From an uncultured Bacteroidales bacterium (GTDB lineage: Bacteria; Bacteroidota; Bacteroidia; Bacteroidales; UBA932), in assembly GCA_937900465.1 (NCBI GenBank), contig CALCEJ010000014.1, positions 1 to 34,505 of the forward strand: 34,505 bases of DNA. Reading direction: 5' to 3'. Of the stretch, positions 9,481 to 17,187 are shown piece by piece (within the stretch, counting starts at the first letter, position 1; every line of letters starts with the position of its first letter). The position numbers were made by a program, and so were the translations under genes. The notes beneath the pieces were generated by a model. The model was not told the DNA's origin, did no database searches, and saw only the letters and a program-made list of their open reading frames with translations.

Positions 9481-9511
9481 AAGGCCTGGCGGTAAGCCGG
9501 GCCTTGTTTTT
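9481..9511 (+). terminator. Rho-independent terminator of the SusCD operon
   Basis: A 10-bp GC-rich stem, AAGGCCTGGC / GCCGGGCCTT, with one T-G pair and loop GGTAA, is followed by GTTTTTG. It lies 35 nt after the last lipoprotein gene. Confidence 0.9.
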
Positions 9512-9560
9512 GTCCTTTTTGCAAATAATTCATATATTAGCAGTCCATTAGTAAGTGTAT

Positions 9561-11132
9561 ATGAAAAGAAGAAGTTTATATCTGTTTGCAGCAGCTCTTG
9601 TCCTGTTCTCCTGTGGAAAAACAGAGGGGCAGGAGGAGAAAGGCGGCGATAATCCGGGAAAAGAAGAACCGGTTGTCACAGAGAAGCCCTACCTTACCGT
9701 GGACGGAGAACTCTCCCTTGCCGCGTCAGGAGGCGATGTGGAATTCAAAATCAGCACAAACCAGGAAAGCTGGGAATTCGAACTGGTGGGTAACGATATC
9801 TCCTGGATAGAAGGAAACAAAAAGGATGCGGAAACCCTTGTCCTTACGGTCTGGAAGAATGAGGTGGAGGAGAAGCGATCCGCAGTCCTGAAGGTTTACG
9901 CTCCGTCCCTGTCAAATCCTCTTGCCGGGCAGGAATACTATCTTACCCAGGAAGAGGGGGTCATAGAGTATCCGGACGAGGTCCTTAGCGAAAACGGAAC
10001 GGCGAACTGCTATGTTATTACCCACAGGGGAAAATTCTTCTTTGACGCGACGGTCCGCGGAAACGGGAAAACCGTAAATGGGCTCGATGCGCCGGCGGCG
10101 ATATCTCCTTCCGGCGCCACGCTGCTCTGGCAGACGTCAAAGGAAATGATCCTGTCCGTCTCCTGTAAGGAAGGACAGATAGGGTTCGAGGCTTCCAAAA
10201 GGCCCGGGAATGCGCTTATTGCGGCGACTGATGAGGAAGGAAATGTTCTTTGGAGCTGGCATATATGGCACCCGGAGGAGGAAATCACCGGTCTTAAGGC
10301 TGATACGGGCGATGAGGTTATGAATATGAACCTCGGGGCCCTGAATGACAGCGACAGATCGCTGGGGTCGTATGGGCTTTTGTATCAGTGGGGCCGGAAG
10401 GATCCGTTCCCGGGCTCTCCGATTATGAGCGGAGGAAGCGTGATCACGGAGAACGTTCCCGTTTATGATATGGGCGGAAACAAGGTCAAAATCAATGCTT
10501 CGAGTAGGTTTGACCTCCAGAGCAACACCCTTGCCTTCAGCATTGCAAACCCTACGACTTGCATCAGCAACAACGCCCAGGCTTCGTCCAAGGACTGGCT
10601 TGTCCCGGAAGAAAGCAACAAGGCGCTCTGGGGAAATCCTGAGGGGTATAACAGGACGGGAGGAAAGTATACGAACGTTGGTTCCAAGACGTATTATGAC
10701 CCCTGTCCGGCCGGATGGCGCGTACCTCCTATCCGGACCTTCCAGAGCTTCACGACAAGCGGCGGATATGCGTGGGTATTCGAGGATTTCAATGTCGTAG
10801 ATATCAACGGTGACGGCACTGTGGACCTTGGGGATTTCAATACGGGATGGCATATCTATCTGGATAAGGACAAGGGGATTGAGAGTTACTTCCCGGCCGC
10901 GACAAGATACGATGGCGGATATGCTATGTTTATGGGCAGTATGGTGGGCCTGTGGGGTAATTATTGGTTTAACTGCCCTGGCAGCGAGGCTGATGATTCG
11001 ATGATTAAGTACGGTGCCGTTGCGCTGTCTTTCAGCACAAAGGACTATAATAAAAACGATCTTCTTACTATGTCGCCCCTGTCCACCGGGGCAAGGGCTG
11101 ACGCCTATTCGGTAAGATGCATAAAGGAGTAA
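9561..11132 (+). CDS. BACON-domain lipoprotein with FISUMP-type C-terminal domain and an EF-hand-like loop
   Basis: 523 residues from the ATG at 9561; an upstream in-frame GTG at 9555 is less likely. The lipoprotein signal (LVLFSCGK) has Cys18. Residues about 45-130 match the BACON beta-sandwich (LAASGGDVEFKISTN, then ISWIEGN and YYLTQEEG). The C-terminal ~370 residues match the Fibrobacter succinogenes major paralogous (FISUMP) pattern: MNMNLGALN, GLLYQWGRKDPF, YDPCPAGWRVP and, at the end, YSVRCIKE. Within it, residues 414-425 read DINGDGTVDLGD, a perfect calcium-loop pattern as in EF-hands and dockerins. It is probably a surface adhesin or carbohydrate/protein-binding lipoprotein; no catalytic site is seen. 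It is first in the 9561-15351 cluster. Confidence 0.85.
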   Translation: MKRRSLYLFAAALVLFSCGKTEGQEEKGGDNPGKEEPVVTEKPYLTVDGELSLAASGGDVEFKISTNQESWEFELVGNDISWIEGNKKDAETLVLTVWKNEVEEKRSAVLKVYAPSLSNPLAGQEYYLTQEEGVIEYPDEVLSENGTANCYVITHRGKFFFDATVRGNGKTVNGLDAPAAISPSGATLLWQTSKEMILSVSCKEGQIGFEASKRPGNALIAATDEEGNVLWSWHIWHPEEEITGLKADTGDEVMNMNLGALNDSDRSLGSYGLLYQWGRKDPFPGSPIMSGGSVITENVPVYDMGGNKVKINASSRFDLQSNTLAFSIANPTTCISNNAQASSKDWLVPEESNKALWGNPEGYNRTGGKYTNVGSKTYYDPCPAGWRVPPIRTFQSFTTSGGYAWVFEDFNVVDINGDGTVDLGDFNTGWHIYLDKDKGIESYFPAATRYDGGYAMFMGSMVGLWGNYWFNCPGSEADDSMIKYGAVALSFSTKDYNKNDLLTMSPLSTGARADAYSVRCIKE

Positions 11133-11137
11133 AAGTT

Positions 11138-11818
11138 ATGAAAAAGTTCATTCTTTGTATTGCCGCCGCGGTGTTTATGTTCAGCGCCGCCGCTTCCGCA
11201 GACGATTATACGCCCACATCAACGTGGCCTTATCTTTATAAGGATTTTGTTGAAGGCGAGGTCCTGCTTCACGACGGGAGCCGCCAGGAGGCTCTTCTGA
11301 ATCTCCATCTTATGCGCTCTACGGTGCATTTTATCGAGGGTGATATGATAAAGGAGATAAACCCGTTCACGGTAGCATCGGCCCGTATCGGGGAGGATTA
11401 TTATGTCTATGCCGGCGGCGGACTGAAAAAGATTCTCTCGTCTAATGAAAATGGATACGTCGTAGAGGGGGTTGAGATTGATATGGCTACGCTGAATGCC
11501 ACCGGGGCGGCTTATGGGTCTTCCTCGAATTCCGTGAGCACGACGGCTCTGTCTTCGCTGGAGGGAATCGGCGGAACGAATTCTTCGAGTAACATCAATC
11601 ATATGGAGCTCAAGAATAGTAAGGATAAGGGGAAAATATTGCCCCTGATATACAAGAAATATATTTTCACAAAAGGTCGCTGCATTTATGCGACAAAGAA
11701 GGATGTGACGGAGGCGGCGCCGGACAAGGCGGGGCTGAAGGCGTTTTTCAAGACGAATAAAGTCAAGTGGAATAACCCGGAGTCACTGCTTCAGGTTGTG
11801 AACTATTTTGCACAGTAA
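11138..11818 (+). CDS. Conserved exported protein of unknown function
   Basis: 226 residues from the ATG at 11138, chosen because AAAGGAG at 11123-11129 lies 8 nt upstream and because it gives a clean Sec signal peptide ending ASA-DDY (signal peptidase I type, no lipobox Cys). An earlier ATG at 11117 would add seven residues and spoil the signal. The mature protein has a soluble beta-rich N-terminal part (WPYLYKDF, VEGEVLLHDG, VHFIEGDMI), a Ser/Thr/Gly-rich linker around residues 120-160 (GAAYGSSSNSVSTTALSSL), and a basic C-terminal part (ILPLIYKKYIF, IYATKKDV, AFFKTNKVKW). I do not recognise a named domain, although the layout looks like a family I have seen in gut Bacteroidetes. It is probably periplasmic. 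It lies in an operon between two surface-protein genes. Confidence 0.75.
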   Translation: MKKFILCIAAAVFMFSAAASADDYTPTSTWPYLYKDFVEGEVLLHDGSRQEALLNLHLMRSTVHFIEGDMIKEINPFTVASARIGEDYYVYAGGGLKKILSSNENGYVVEGVEIDMATLNATGAAYGSSSNSVSTTALSSLEGIGGTNSSSNINHMELKNSKDKGKILPLIYKKYIFTKGRCIYATKKDVTEAAPDKAGLKAFFKTNKVKWNNPESLLQVVNYFAQ

Positions 11819-11821
11819 CAG

Positions 11822-14455
11822 ATGAAAAGGATTTTTAAGGCCGTCGCGGTTCTCTTTGTCGGACTTACGTTCCTCGCCTGCGCGAGGGAACTTCCCGTCG
11901 TGGAGGAGACCGTGGAGGCGGAGAGCAAGACGGCGGAAAGCGGAGAAAAGCCGGCTCTGATACCCGGCAGGATGATTGTGGAGTTCTCCGAGGAGATGAC
12001 GAATCTTATCGAGGAAGACCTTGCTGCCGGCAGGACCAAGGCTACGAAATCGTCGGTCCTCAATGCCGTTTTTACGGACATTAAGGTCAAGAATGTCGAG
12101 AGGGTATATCCGGATGCCGGAGAGTGGGAGCCGCGTCACCGCGAGGCGGGCCTTCACCACTGGTATTTCATCGACTATGAGGAGTCCGGGGAGGTTACGA
12201 AGACCAAGGCGCTCTCATCTATGGAAGAAATAGACGGAGTCGTTTTCGTTGAGCCTGAAAGAAGGATAAAGTCCACGGCAACGTTCAATGATCCAGACCT
12301 ATACCTGCAGTGGGGTTACTACAATGACGGAACCCTTTCCGGGAATCACGTCAAGGGATGTGACATAAATGTCACCCCTGTGTGGGAAAACTATACGGGA
12401 GGAAAGTCTGATGTTATTGTTTCTGTCGTTGATGGCGGCATAGACCTGTCCCATTATGACCTTGCTGCGGTTTCCCTGCCCGGGGGCAGTTCCGGAAGCA
12501 AGAACTTTGTCCGCGGGAATTATGTCATTGTTCCACACTCGCACGGAACCCACGTTGCCGGTACCATCGGCGCGATAAATAACAACAGGCAGGGCGGATG
12601 CGGAATCGCCGGAGGCCTTGACGGGAACGGCGGCGTTACGCTTATGTCCTGCCAGGTCTTTGAGGACAATCCGGATGACCCTAAACACGATCTTACCGGG
12701 AATTTCTATGATGCCATAGTCTGGGGTGCGGACCACGGTGCGGTTATCAGCCAGAACAGCTGGGGCCACGTCTATGAGAGCGCGGAAGATGCGGCTGCAG
12801 GCGGCGTAGGCGGATCGAAGGGCGCAATCGACTATTTTATCAAATACGCCGGAACGGACAAGAACGGAAATCAGACCGGGCCGATGAAGGGCGGTGTCGT
12901 GATTTTCGCTGCCGGGAACGACGGCTGGCCTGACGGCTGGCCTGCTGAGTATGAAGCTGTGGTTGCCGTGGGCGCCGTTTCTCCTGCAATGACCAGGGCG
13001 TCCTATTCCAACTATGGAGCCTGGGTGGACCTCGCGGCTCCGGGAGGTGATGCGAGTTATGGCAAGGGCCTCATTTACAGCACCATTCCCGGAGGGGAGT
13101 ATGGGAATATGCAGGGAACGTCGATGGCCTGTCCCCACGTGAGCGGTGTTGCGGCGCTTATCGTTTCCCAGTTCGGCGGGCCCGGGTTTACCAATGAAAT
13201 GCTTCTTGAAAGGCTTCTTGGCGGAGCGAGGGAAGTTCTTCCCGCTTCTGCCAATATTGGCCCTCTCGTGGACGCTTACGGTTCTTTCACTTATGGAAGC
13301 AAGGTTCCTCCGGATGCGGTTTCTTCTTTCTCCGTGGAGGCGGCTTCCAATAATGTGACATATACCTGGAATGTTACGGCGGACCCGGATGACGGGAAGG
13401 CTTTTTGCTATGTCCTCCTGGCATCTCAGGACAAATCGGTTCTCGAAAGCCTTGATCCGAAGAATATTCCCTCTTCCGTCAGCAGGACAACTGTTATGGT
13501 GGAAAGCCTCAAGGTGGGCGCGGAAATGACGGGAACGGTGACAGACCTCTCCTTCGAGACGGACTACTATGTCGCTATCGTCGGATATGATTATAACAGA
13601 AACTATTCGTCGCTGTCTCCGATAAAGACTGTTAAGACAGGAACGAACACTCCTCCTGTAGTTACCGCGTCCGAAACGGGGAAGATCGAAGTCCGCGCGT
13701 TCCAGACAAAGAAGATCACGTTCAATATCTCGGATCCTGACGGACATTCGTTCACGGTTTCGTTCGACGGAGGAAGTGAAGCAGCGACGGCAACGGCTCT
13801 TTCAACGGAGAAATATCAGGTTGAAATTGTCGGGAATGCTGTCGAACACGGCACGTACACGGGTATATTCACGGTTAAGGATAAGTTCGGCGCCGAAACA
13901 GTGTATGAGTTCGAGTATGAGATTATCGAGAATCAGGCTCCGGTCGTTGTCAAGGAAATGGAAAGCCAGGTGTATGAGCAGATGGGCCTTAAGATTGCTT
14001 TCAATATGGACGAGTATATAGTCGATCCTGACGGGGAGACGCTTACGTACACTATCCAGAAAAGCAATAATAATGTTGTCCATATCAATCAGGCGGATAA
14101 TGTGCTGAATATGACGACGCTGGGCTTCGGTATGGTCGATATCGTGATAACGGGAAAGGACGCCAAGGGGCTTACCGTGACGCTGCCGTTCCAGGTTCTC
14201 GTCCGCGCCCAGGATGCTGCGCCGGACATCTATCCCACGAGGGTGACTGACAATCTCTATGTCAGCGACGGTGACGAGAAAAGTCTCACCATCACTCTGA
14301 CCAGTTCTGCCGGTGCCGTGCTCTATAATGAAACCGTCGTTGCAAGTTCTTTTGAACCGGCGGTGATTGATATGAGCAAATACGCTCCCGGAAGATATGC
14401 GGTCAAGGTTGTTTCCGAGGACTCGTCCGTGACCAGGACTATCGTTAAACTGTAA
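11822..14455 (+). CDS. Subtilisin-family (S8) serine protease with C-terminal T9SS type A-like sorting domain
   Basis: 877 residues, starting 4 nt after the previous stop. The N-terminus has a lipoprotein-like signal (LTFLAC, Cys20), then a prodomain (about 45-150) of the inhibitor/fervidolysin style. The catalytic domain carries Asp204 (VVDGGID), His241 (HGTHVAGT), oxyanion Asn366 (AAGND) and Ser434 (GTSMACPHVSG), so it should be active. A fibronectin III-like domain (about 495-610) and two Ig/cadherin-like domains (about 612-800) follow. Residues about 802-877 (DIYPTRVTDNLYV, then VIDMSKYAPGRYAVKV and TIVKL) fit a type IX secretion type A C-terminal sorting domain. That would send the protein to the cell surface by T9SS and is at odds with a true lipobox. 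The next gene is a PorV/PorQ-like barrel, which fits T9SS export. Confidence 0.93.
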   Translation: MKRIFKAVAVLFVGLTFLACARELPVVEETVEAESKTAESGEKPALIPGRMIVEFSEEMTNLIEEDLAAGRTKATKSSVLNAVFTDIKVKNVERVYPDAGEWEPRHREAGLHHWYFIDYEESGEVTKTKALSSMEEIDGVVFVEPERRIKSTATFNDPDLYLQWGYYNDGTLSGNHVKGCDINVTPVWENYTGGKSDVIVSVVDGGIDLSHYDLAAVSLPGGSSGSKNFVRGNYVIVPHSHGTHVAGTIGAINNNRQGGCGIAGGLDGNGGVTLMSCQVFEDNPDDPKHDLTGNFYDAIVWGADHGAVISQNSWGHVYESAEDAAAGGVGGSKGAIDYFIKYAGTDKNGNQTGPMKGGVVIFAAGNDGWPDGWPAEYEAVVAVGAVSPAMTRASYSNYGAWVDLAAPGGDASYGKGLIYSTIPGGEYGNMQGTSMACPHVSGVAALIVSQFGGPGFTNEMLLERLLGGAREVLPASANIGPLVDAYGSFTYGSKVPPDAVSSFSVEAASNNVTYTWNVTADPDDGKAFCYVLLASQDKSVLESLDPKNIPSSVSRTTVMVESLKVGAEMTGTVTDLSFETDYYVAIVGYDYNRNYSSLSPIKTVKTGTNTPPVVTASETGKIEVRAFQTKKITFNISDPDGHSFTVSFDGGSEAATATALSTEKYQVEIVGNAVEHGTYTGIFTVKDKFGAETVYEFEYEIIENQAPVVVKEMESQVYEQMGLKIAFNMDEYIVDPDGETLTYTIQKSNNNVVHINQADNVLNMTTLGFGMVDIVITGKDAKGLTVTLPFQVLVRAQDAAPDIYPTRVTDNLYVSDGDEKSLTITLTSSAGAVLYNETVVASSFEPAVIDMSKYAPGRYAVKVVSEDSSVTRTIVKL

Positions 14456-14466
14456 TTTTGCGACGG

Positions 14467-15351
14467 ATGAAAAAGATACTGATTGTAGTATGTGCGGCGC
14501 TTCTTGTGGGAGTGTCTGCAAAGGGGCAGGATGCGGCATCTGTCGCTATGGACTTTTCTGCTGTCCAGCGCTCGCCAAAGGCGCTTGGAATGGGCGGAAC
14601 GGATGCTTTTGATGCGGTTTCTTCGCGGCTTGTTTCCGGAAAGAAGCTTTTTGCTGAGGCGGGATTCGCTTCCTGGAAGGCTTCCTCGCCATCGACGGAC
14701 CTGAATTTTGACTTCTTCTCCGCTATTGGCGGGAAGGTGGGAATTTCGGCGTTTTTCAGCTCGGACAAGGGGGAGGCGTATGAGGATTTTACCTCTCTTG
14801 GCATTTCCGCCGGTGAGTTTACGCCGAAAGATCTTCGGATCGGGCTCGGATTGGCCTATAATTTGGGCCCTGTCGCAATCGGGGTGACCGGACGATATCT
14901 TTCTCGTTCGCTTGCGGAAGATGCGAAATACGGGGCTTTTTCGGCCGAGGTGCTTGCATCGGCGAAACTTCTGGATGATGCGCTGTCGCTTTCGGGCGGA
15001 GTTACCGGCCTCGGGGGCAAGGTGAAGTCCCAGTCCGGAGATGCTTATCCGCTTCCGACTGCTCTTATGGCCTCTGCGGATTACAGGCTCGATTTCGGGC
15101 TTGATTTCGCGGCTCAGCTGGATTATTTCTTCTCCGGCGGCGGTCTCCGCGCAGGACTTGGCGCCCAGTATTCTTTTAAGGATATCGCTTTTGCACGCCT
15201 TGGATACAGTTATGGCGGAAAGACTTTCCTGCCTTCGTATGTGTCCGCAGGACTTGGTGCGAGGGTTGCGGGGATAGGTCTCGATGCTGCAATGCTGTTC
15301 GGGGGAGATGTTCCCGGAACCTTTATGATAGGGCTGAATTACGGATTCTGA
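14467..15351 (+). CDS. PorV/PorQ-like outer-membrane beta-barrel protein
   Basis: 294 residues from the ATG at 14467; a TTG at 14458 is in frame but weaker. The signal peptide ends near SAKGQD. The start of the mature protein (MDFSAVQRSPKALGMGGTDAF) has the RxxAMGGA-type motif of the PorV/PorQ and UPF0164 barrel family. It is followed by alternating short amphipathic strands (GLGLAYNLGPVAIGVTGRYL, LGAQYSF, LGYSYGG) and a terminal aromatic strand (MIGLNYGF). In T9SS, PorV shuttles cargo proteins carrying a C-terminal sorting domain, and PorQ is an accessory barrel. This protein is shorter than typical PorV (about 390). It begins 11 nt after the stop of a protease that itself has such a sorting domain. 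A generic FadL-like barrel is the alternative. Confidence 0.8.
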   Translation: MKKILIVVCAALLVGVSAKGQDAASVAMDFSAVQRSPKALGMGGTDAFDAVSSRLVSGKKLFAEAGFASWKASSPSTDLNFDFFSAIGGKVGISAFFSSDKGEAYEDFTSLGISAGEFTPKDLRIGLGLAYNLGPVAIGVTGRYLSRSLAEDAKYGAFSAEVLASAKLLDDALSLSGGVTGLGGKVKSQSGDAYPLPTALMASADYRLDFGLDFAAQLDYFFSGGGLRAGLGAQYSFKDIAFARLGYSYGGKTFLPSYVSAGLGARVAGIGLDAAMLFGGDVPGTFMIGLNYGF

Positions 15352-15354
15352 TAA

Positions 15355-15384
15355 AGAAGGCGACCCGTCCGGGCCGCCTCTTTT
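15355..15384. terminator. Hairpin terminator, copy 1 of a duplicated element
   Basis: The stem GGCGACCC / GGGCCGCC (15359-15366 with 15371-15378) has one A-C mismatch and loop GTCC, followed by TCTTTT. It lies directly after the barrel gene and ends the + strand cluster. A near-copy lies at 15487-15520. Confidence 0.75.
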
Positions 15385-15385
15385 C

Positions 15386-15486
15386 CTGACTTTATCACTT
15401 TTCCGACCCGTTCCTGAAAAACAGCCACTGACATAGCTGTAGGGTATATTGCTCTGGTGACTTGGGTGACGCATTGATAAAGTCAG
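15386..15486. repeat. Perfect 12-bp inverted repeat between the two duplicated hairpins
   Basis: CTGACTTTATCA at 15386-15397 is the exact reverse complement of TGATAAAGTCAG at 15475-15486, with 77 nt between them. The right arm abuts hairpin copy 2. Similar TGATAAAG also precedes hairpin copy 1 (15350-15357). The enclosed bases hold no ORF I can support; the only structure noticed there is a 5-bp ACAGC/GCTGT stem. Confidence 0.7.
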
Positions 15487-15520
15487 AAAGAAGGCGACCT
15501 GATCGGGCCGCCTCTTTTTT
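15487..15520. terminator. Hairpin terminator, copy 2; shared with the end of hflX
   Basis: The stem GGCGACCT / GGGCCGCC (15493-15500 with 15505-15512) has the same A-C mismatch as copy 1 and loop GATC, followed by TCTTTTTT on the + strand. It matches copy 1 at all but three of 32 positions. On the minus strand it directly follows the hflX stop codon, so it probably terminates from both sides. Confidence 0.75.
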
Positions 15521-16736
15521 ACCACAGGAAGTTGTCGAAAGGCCATCTTCCGGCGTGTATTTCCGCGACCATCTTGTAAAGGTCGCCGCGAAGCTTGTCT
15601 ATTCCTGTCTTTTGCTTTGCGGAAATGAAGATGCACGGGGTTTTCTCCTGGGCTATCCAGCTGTTTTTAAGCTCGTCCAGCGTCCTGTGCCGCGCTTCCT
15701 TCGGTGTTATGGAATAAGGGTCGTATTCCTCGGGTTTATACGCGTCGACCTTATTGAAGATCACGAGGACGGGCTTTCCGTCAGCTCCGATATCCCTCAG
15801 AGTCTTTTCCACGACGTCCATCTGCTCTTCGAAATCCGGGTGTGAGATATCCACAACGTGTAGCAGGATATCCGCTTCACGGACCTCGTCCAGGGTGCTC
15901 TTGAAGGCTTCCACTAGCTGTGTGGGCAGTTTTCTGATAAAGCCTACGGTGTCGCTGAGAAGGAACGGGACGTTTTCTATTACGACTTTTCTGACCGTAG
16001 TATCCAGGGTCGCGAACAGCTTGTTCTCCGCGAAGACGTCGGATTTTGCAAGCAGGTTCATCAGGGTGGATTTCCCGACGTTTGTGTAGCCCACGAGCGC
16101 AAGACGGACCAAGGACCCGCGGTTCCCGCGCTGGGTTGCCATCTGGCGGTCTACCTTCGCAAGCTGGGCCTTCAGTTTGGTGATTTTTTCCTTTACGATC
16201 CGCCGGTCTACTTCGATCTGGGTTTCGCCCATACCGCCACGTGTGCCCATTCCGCCCCGCTGCCTTTCCAGGTGGGTCCACATTCCGGCAAGGCGGGGGA
16301 GTTGATATTGCAGCTGGGCAAGCTCTACCTGCATTTTTGCATATGCGGTGCGGGCCCTTTGGGCGAATATTTCGAGGATGAGGCTTGTGCGGTCGATGAT
16401 ATGGGCGCACTGGATTATCTTTTCGATATTCCGCTGCTGGGTTCCGGTCAGTTCGTCATCAAAAATGACGTACTGGACATCTTCCTGCTCGCAGTACTCC
16501 TTTATCTCTTCGAGTTTTCCCGTGCCGATGTAGGTCGCCTTGTCCGGACGGTCCATCCTTTGGACGAACTTTTTGTCTCCAACTGCTCCGGCGGTTTCCG
16601 CGAGGAACTGAAGTTCTTCGAGGTATTCCATTACCTTTCTTTCGCCGCCTTTTTCAAGGATTATTCCGACGAAAACTGCCTTCTCTGTGTTTGTCTGCGC
16701 TGCCAAATCTTTGCAAATTTTCAGCAAAAATAGCAT
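15519..16736 (-). CDS. hflX: Ribosome-associated GTPase HflX
   Basis: 405 residues at most. The N-terminal HflX domain (about 18-200) contains the glycine-rich GTGKLEEIKE segment and the RGGMGTRGGMGETQIEVDRR motif typical of the family, then a coiled helix. The G domain has G1 GYTNVGKST (216-224), G3 DTVGF (262-266), G4 NKVD (328-331) and G5 near ISAK. HflX splits stalled or stressed 70S ribosomes and is linked to heat and antibiotic stress. The first in-frame ATG is at 16736, but a TATTTTTG -7-like box lies over the first codons (16725-16732, minus strand). The true start could therefore be the TTG at codon 11, just before the conserved TEKAVFVGI. It is convergent with the barrel gene and divergent from ybeY, with 31 nt between the annotated starts. 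Confidence 0.95.
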   Translation of the reverse strand: MLFLLKICKDLAAQTNTEKAVFVGIILEKGGERKVMEYLEELQFLAETAGAVGDKKFVQRMDRPDKATYIGTGKLEEIKEYCEQEDVQYVIFDDELTGTQQRNIEKIIQCAHIIDRTSLILEIFAQRARTAYAKMQVELAQLQYQLPRLAGMWTHLERQRGGMGTRGGMGETQIEVDRRIVKEKITKLKAQLAKVDRQMATQRGNRGSLVRLALVGYTNVGKSTLMNLLAKSDVFAENKLFATLDTTVRKVVIENVPFLLSDTVGFIRKLPTQLVEAFKSTLDEVREADILLHVVDISHPDFEEQMDVVEKTLRDIGADGKPVLVIFNKVDAYKPEEYDPYSITPKEARHRTLDELKNSWIAQEKTPCIFISAKQKTGIDKLRGDLYKMVAEIHAGRWPFDNFLW

Positions 16737-16742
16737 ATTTGC
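16710..16742 (+). promoter_or_regulatory. Putative promoter of ybeY-mnmG (TTTGC-N21-TATTTGC)
   Basis: TTTGC at 16710-16714 and TATTTGC at 16736-16742 are separated by 21 nt, the same arrangement as upstream of the SusC gene. The ybeY ATG is 25 nt downstream of the second box. The region also overlaps the divergent hflX start. Confidence 0.4.
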
Positions 16743-16767
16743 GTGAATTTTAACGCCCTTTATCGCA

Positions 16768-17187
16768 ATGGTCAGTTATTTTACCGAGGATATCAAGTTC
16801 GAATTCAAGCGTAAGCGGCTCACTTCCCGCTGGCTTAAATTTGTCGCAGAGAGCGAAACCAAACGGCTCGGCGATATTTCTGTGATATTCTGTTCCGATA
16901 ATTATATTTTGGATATCAATATAAAATATCTGGGACACGATTATTTTACCGATATCATTACCTTTGACTATTGCGAGGGAAAGACTCTGTCCGGAGACCT
17001 TTTTATCAGCATCGATTCTGTCCGTGAGAATGCTTCTTTTTATGGGGTGGACTTCGACGATGAACTTAACCGTGTCATTGTTCACGGACTTCTGCACCTT
17101 ATAGGATATGATGACCATACGGAGGAGGACATCGCTACCATGCGCGCTAAGGAGAATTATTATCTCGGAATTCTTTCGAACCTATGA
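16768..17187 (+). CDS. ybeY: Endoribonuclease YbeY (rRNA maturation and quality control)
   Basis: 139 residues. It shows the signature HGLLHLIGYDDH (His106, His110, then Asp116/His117), which binds the catalytic metal in the UPF0054/YbeY family; the family usually reads HGxLHLxGYDH, so the third ligand may be shifted by one. Upstream are conserved segments (LDINIKYLGHDYFTDIITFDY and GDLFISIDSV). YbeY processes the 16S rRNA 3' end and takes part in 70S quality control in the cytoplasm. Its stop overlaps the mnmG start (ATGA), so the two are translationally coupled. A putative promoter lies at 16710-16742. Confidence 0.95.
   Translation: MVSYFTEDIKFEFKRKRLTSRWLKFVAESETKRLGDISVIFCSDNYILDINIKYLGHDYFTDIITFDYCEGKTLSGDLFISIDSVRENASFYGVDFDDELNRVIVHGLLHLIGYDDHTEEDIATMRAKENYYLGILSNL

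Noticed and set aside
13130..13145. CACGTG core in the protease gene (also near 16240 and 18265)
   Set aside because: The flanks do not fit the parS arms; these are chance E-box-like hexamers within coding sequence.
12299..13747. 482-codon antisense frame inside the subtilisin-family gene
   Set aside because: It lies fully opposite an S8 catalytic domain with an intact triad; its Arg-rich composition is typical of a shadow frame.
14323..15636. 437-codon antisense frame spanning the barrel gene and the 15.4 kb hairpins
   Set aside because: It reads through both terminator hairpins and has Arg/Lys-rich, low-information sequence; the plus-strand barrel protein is well supported.
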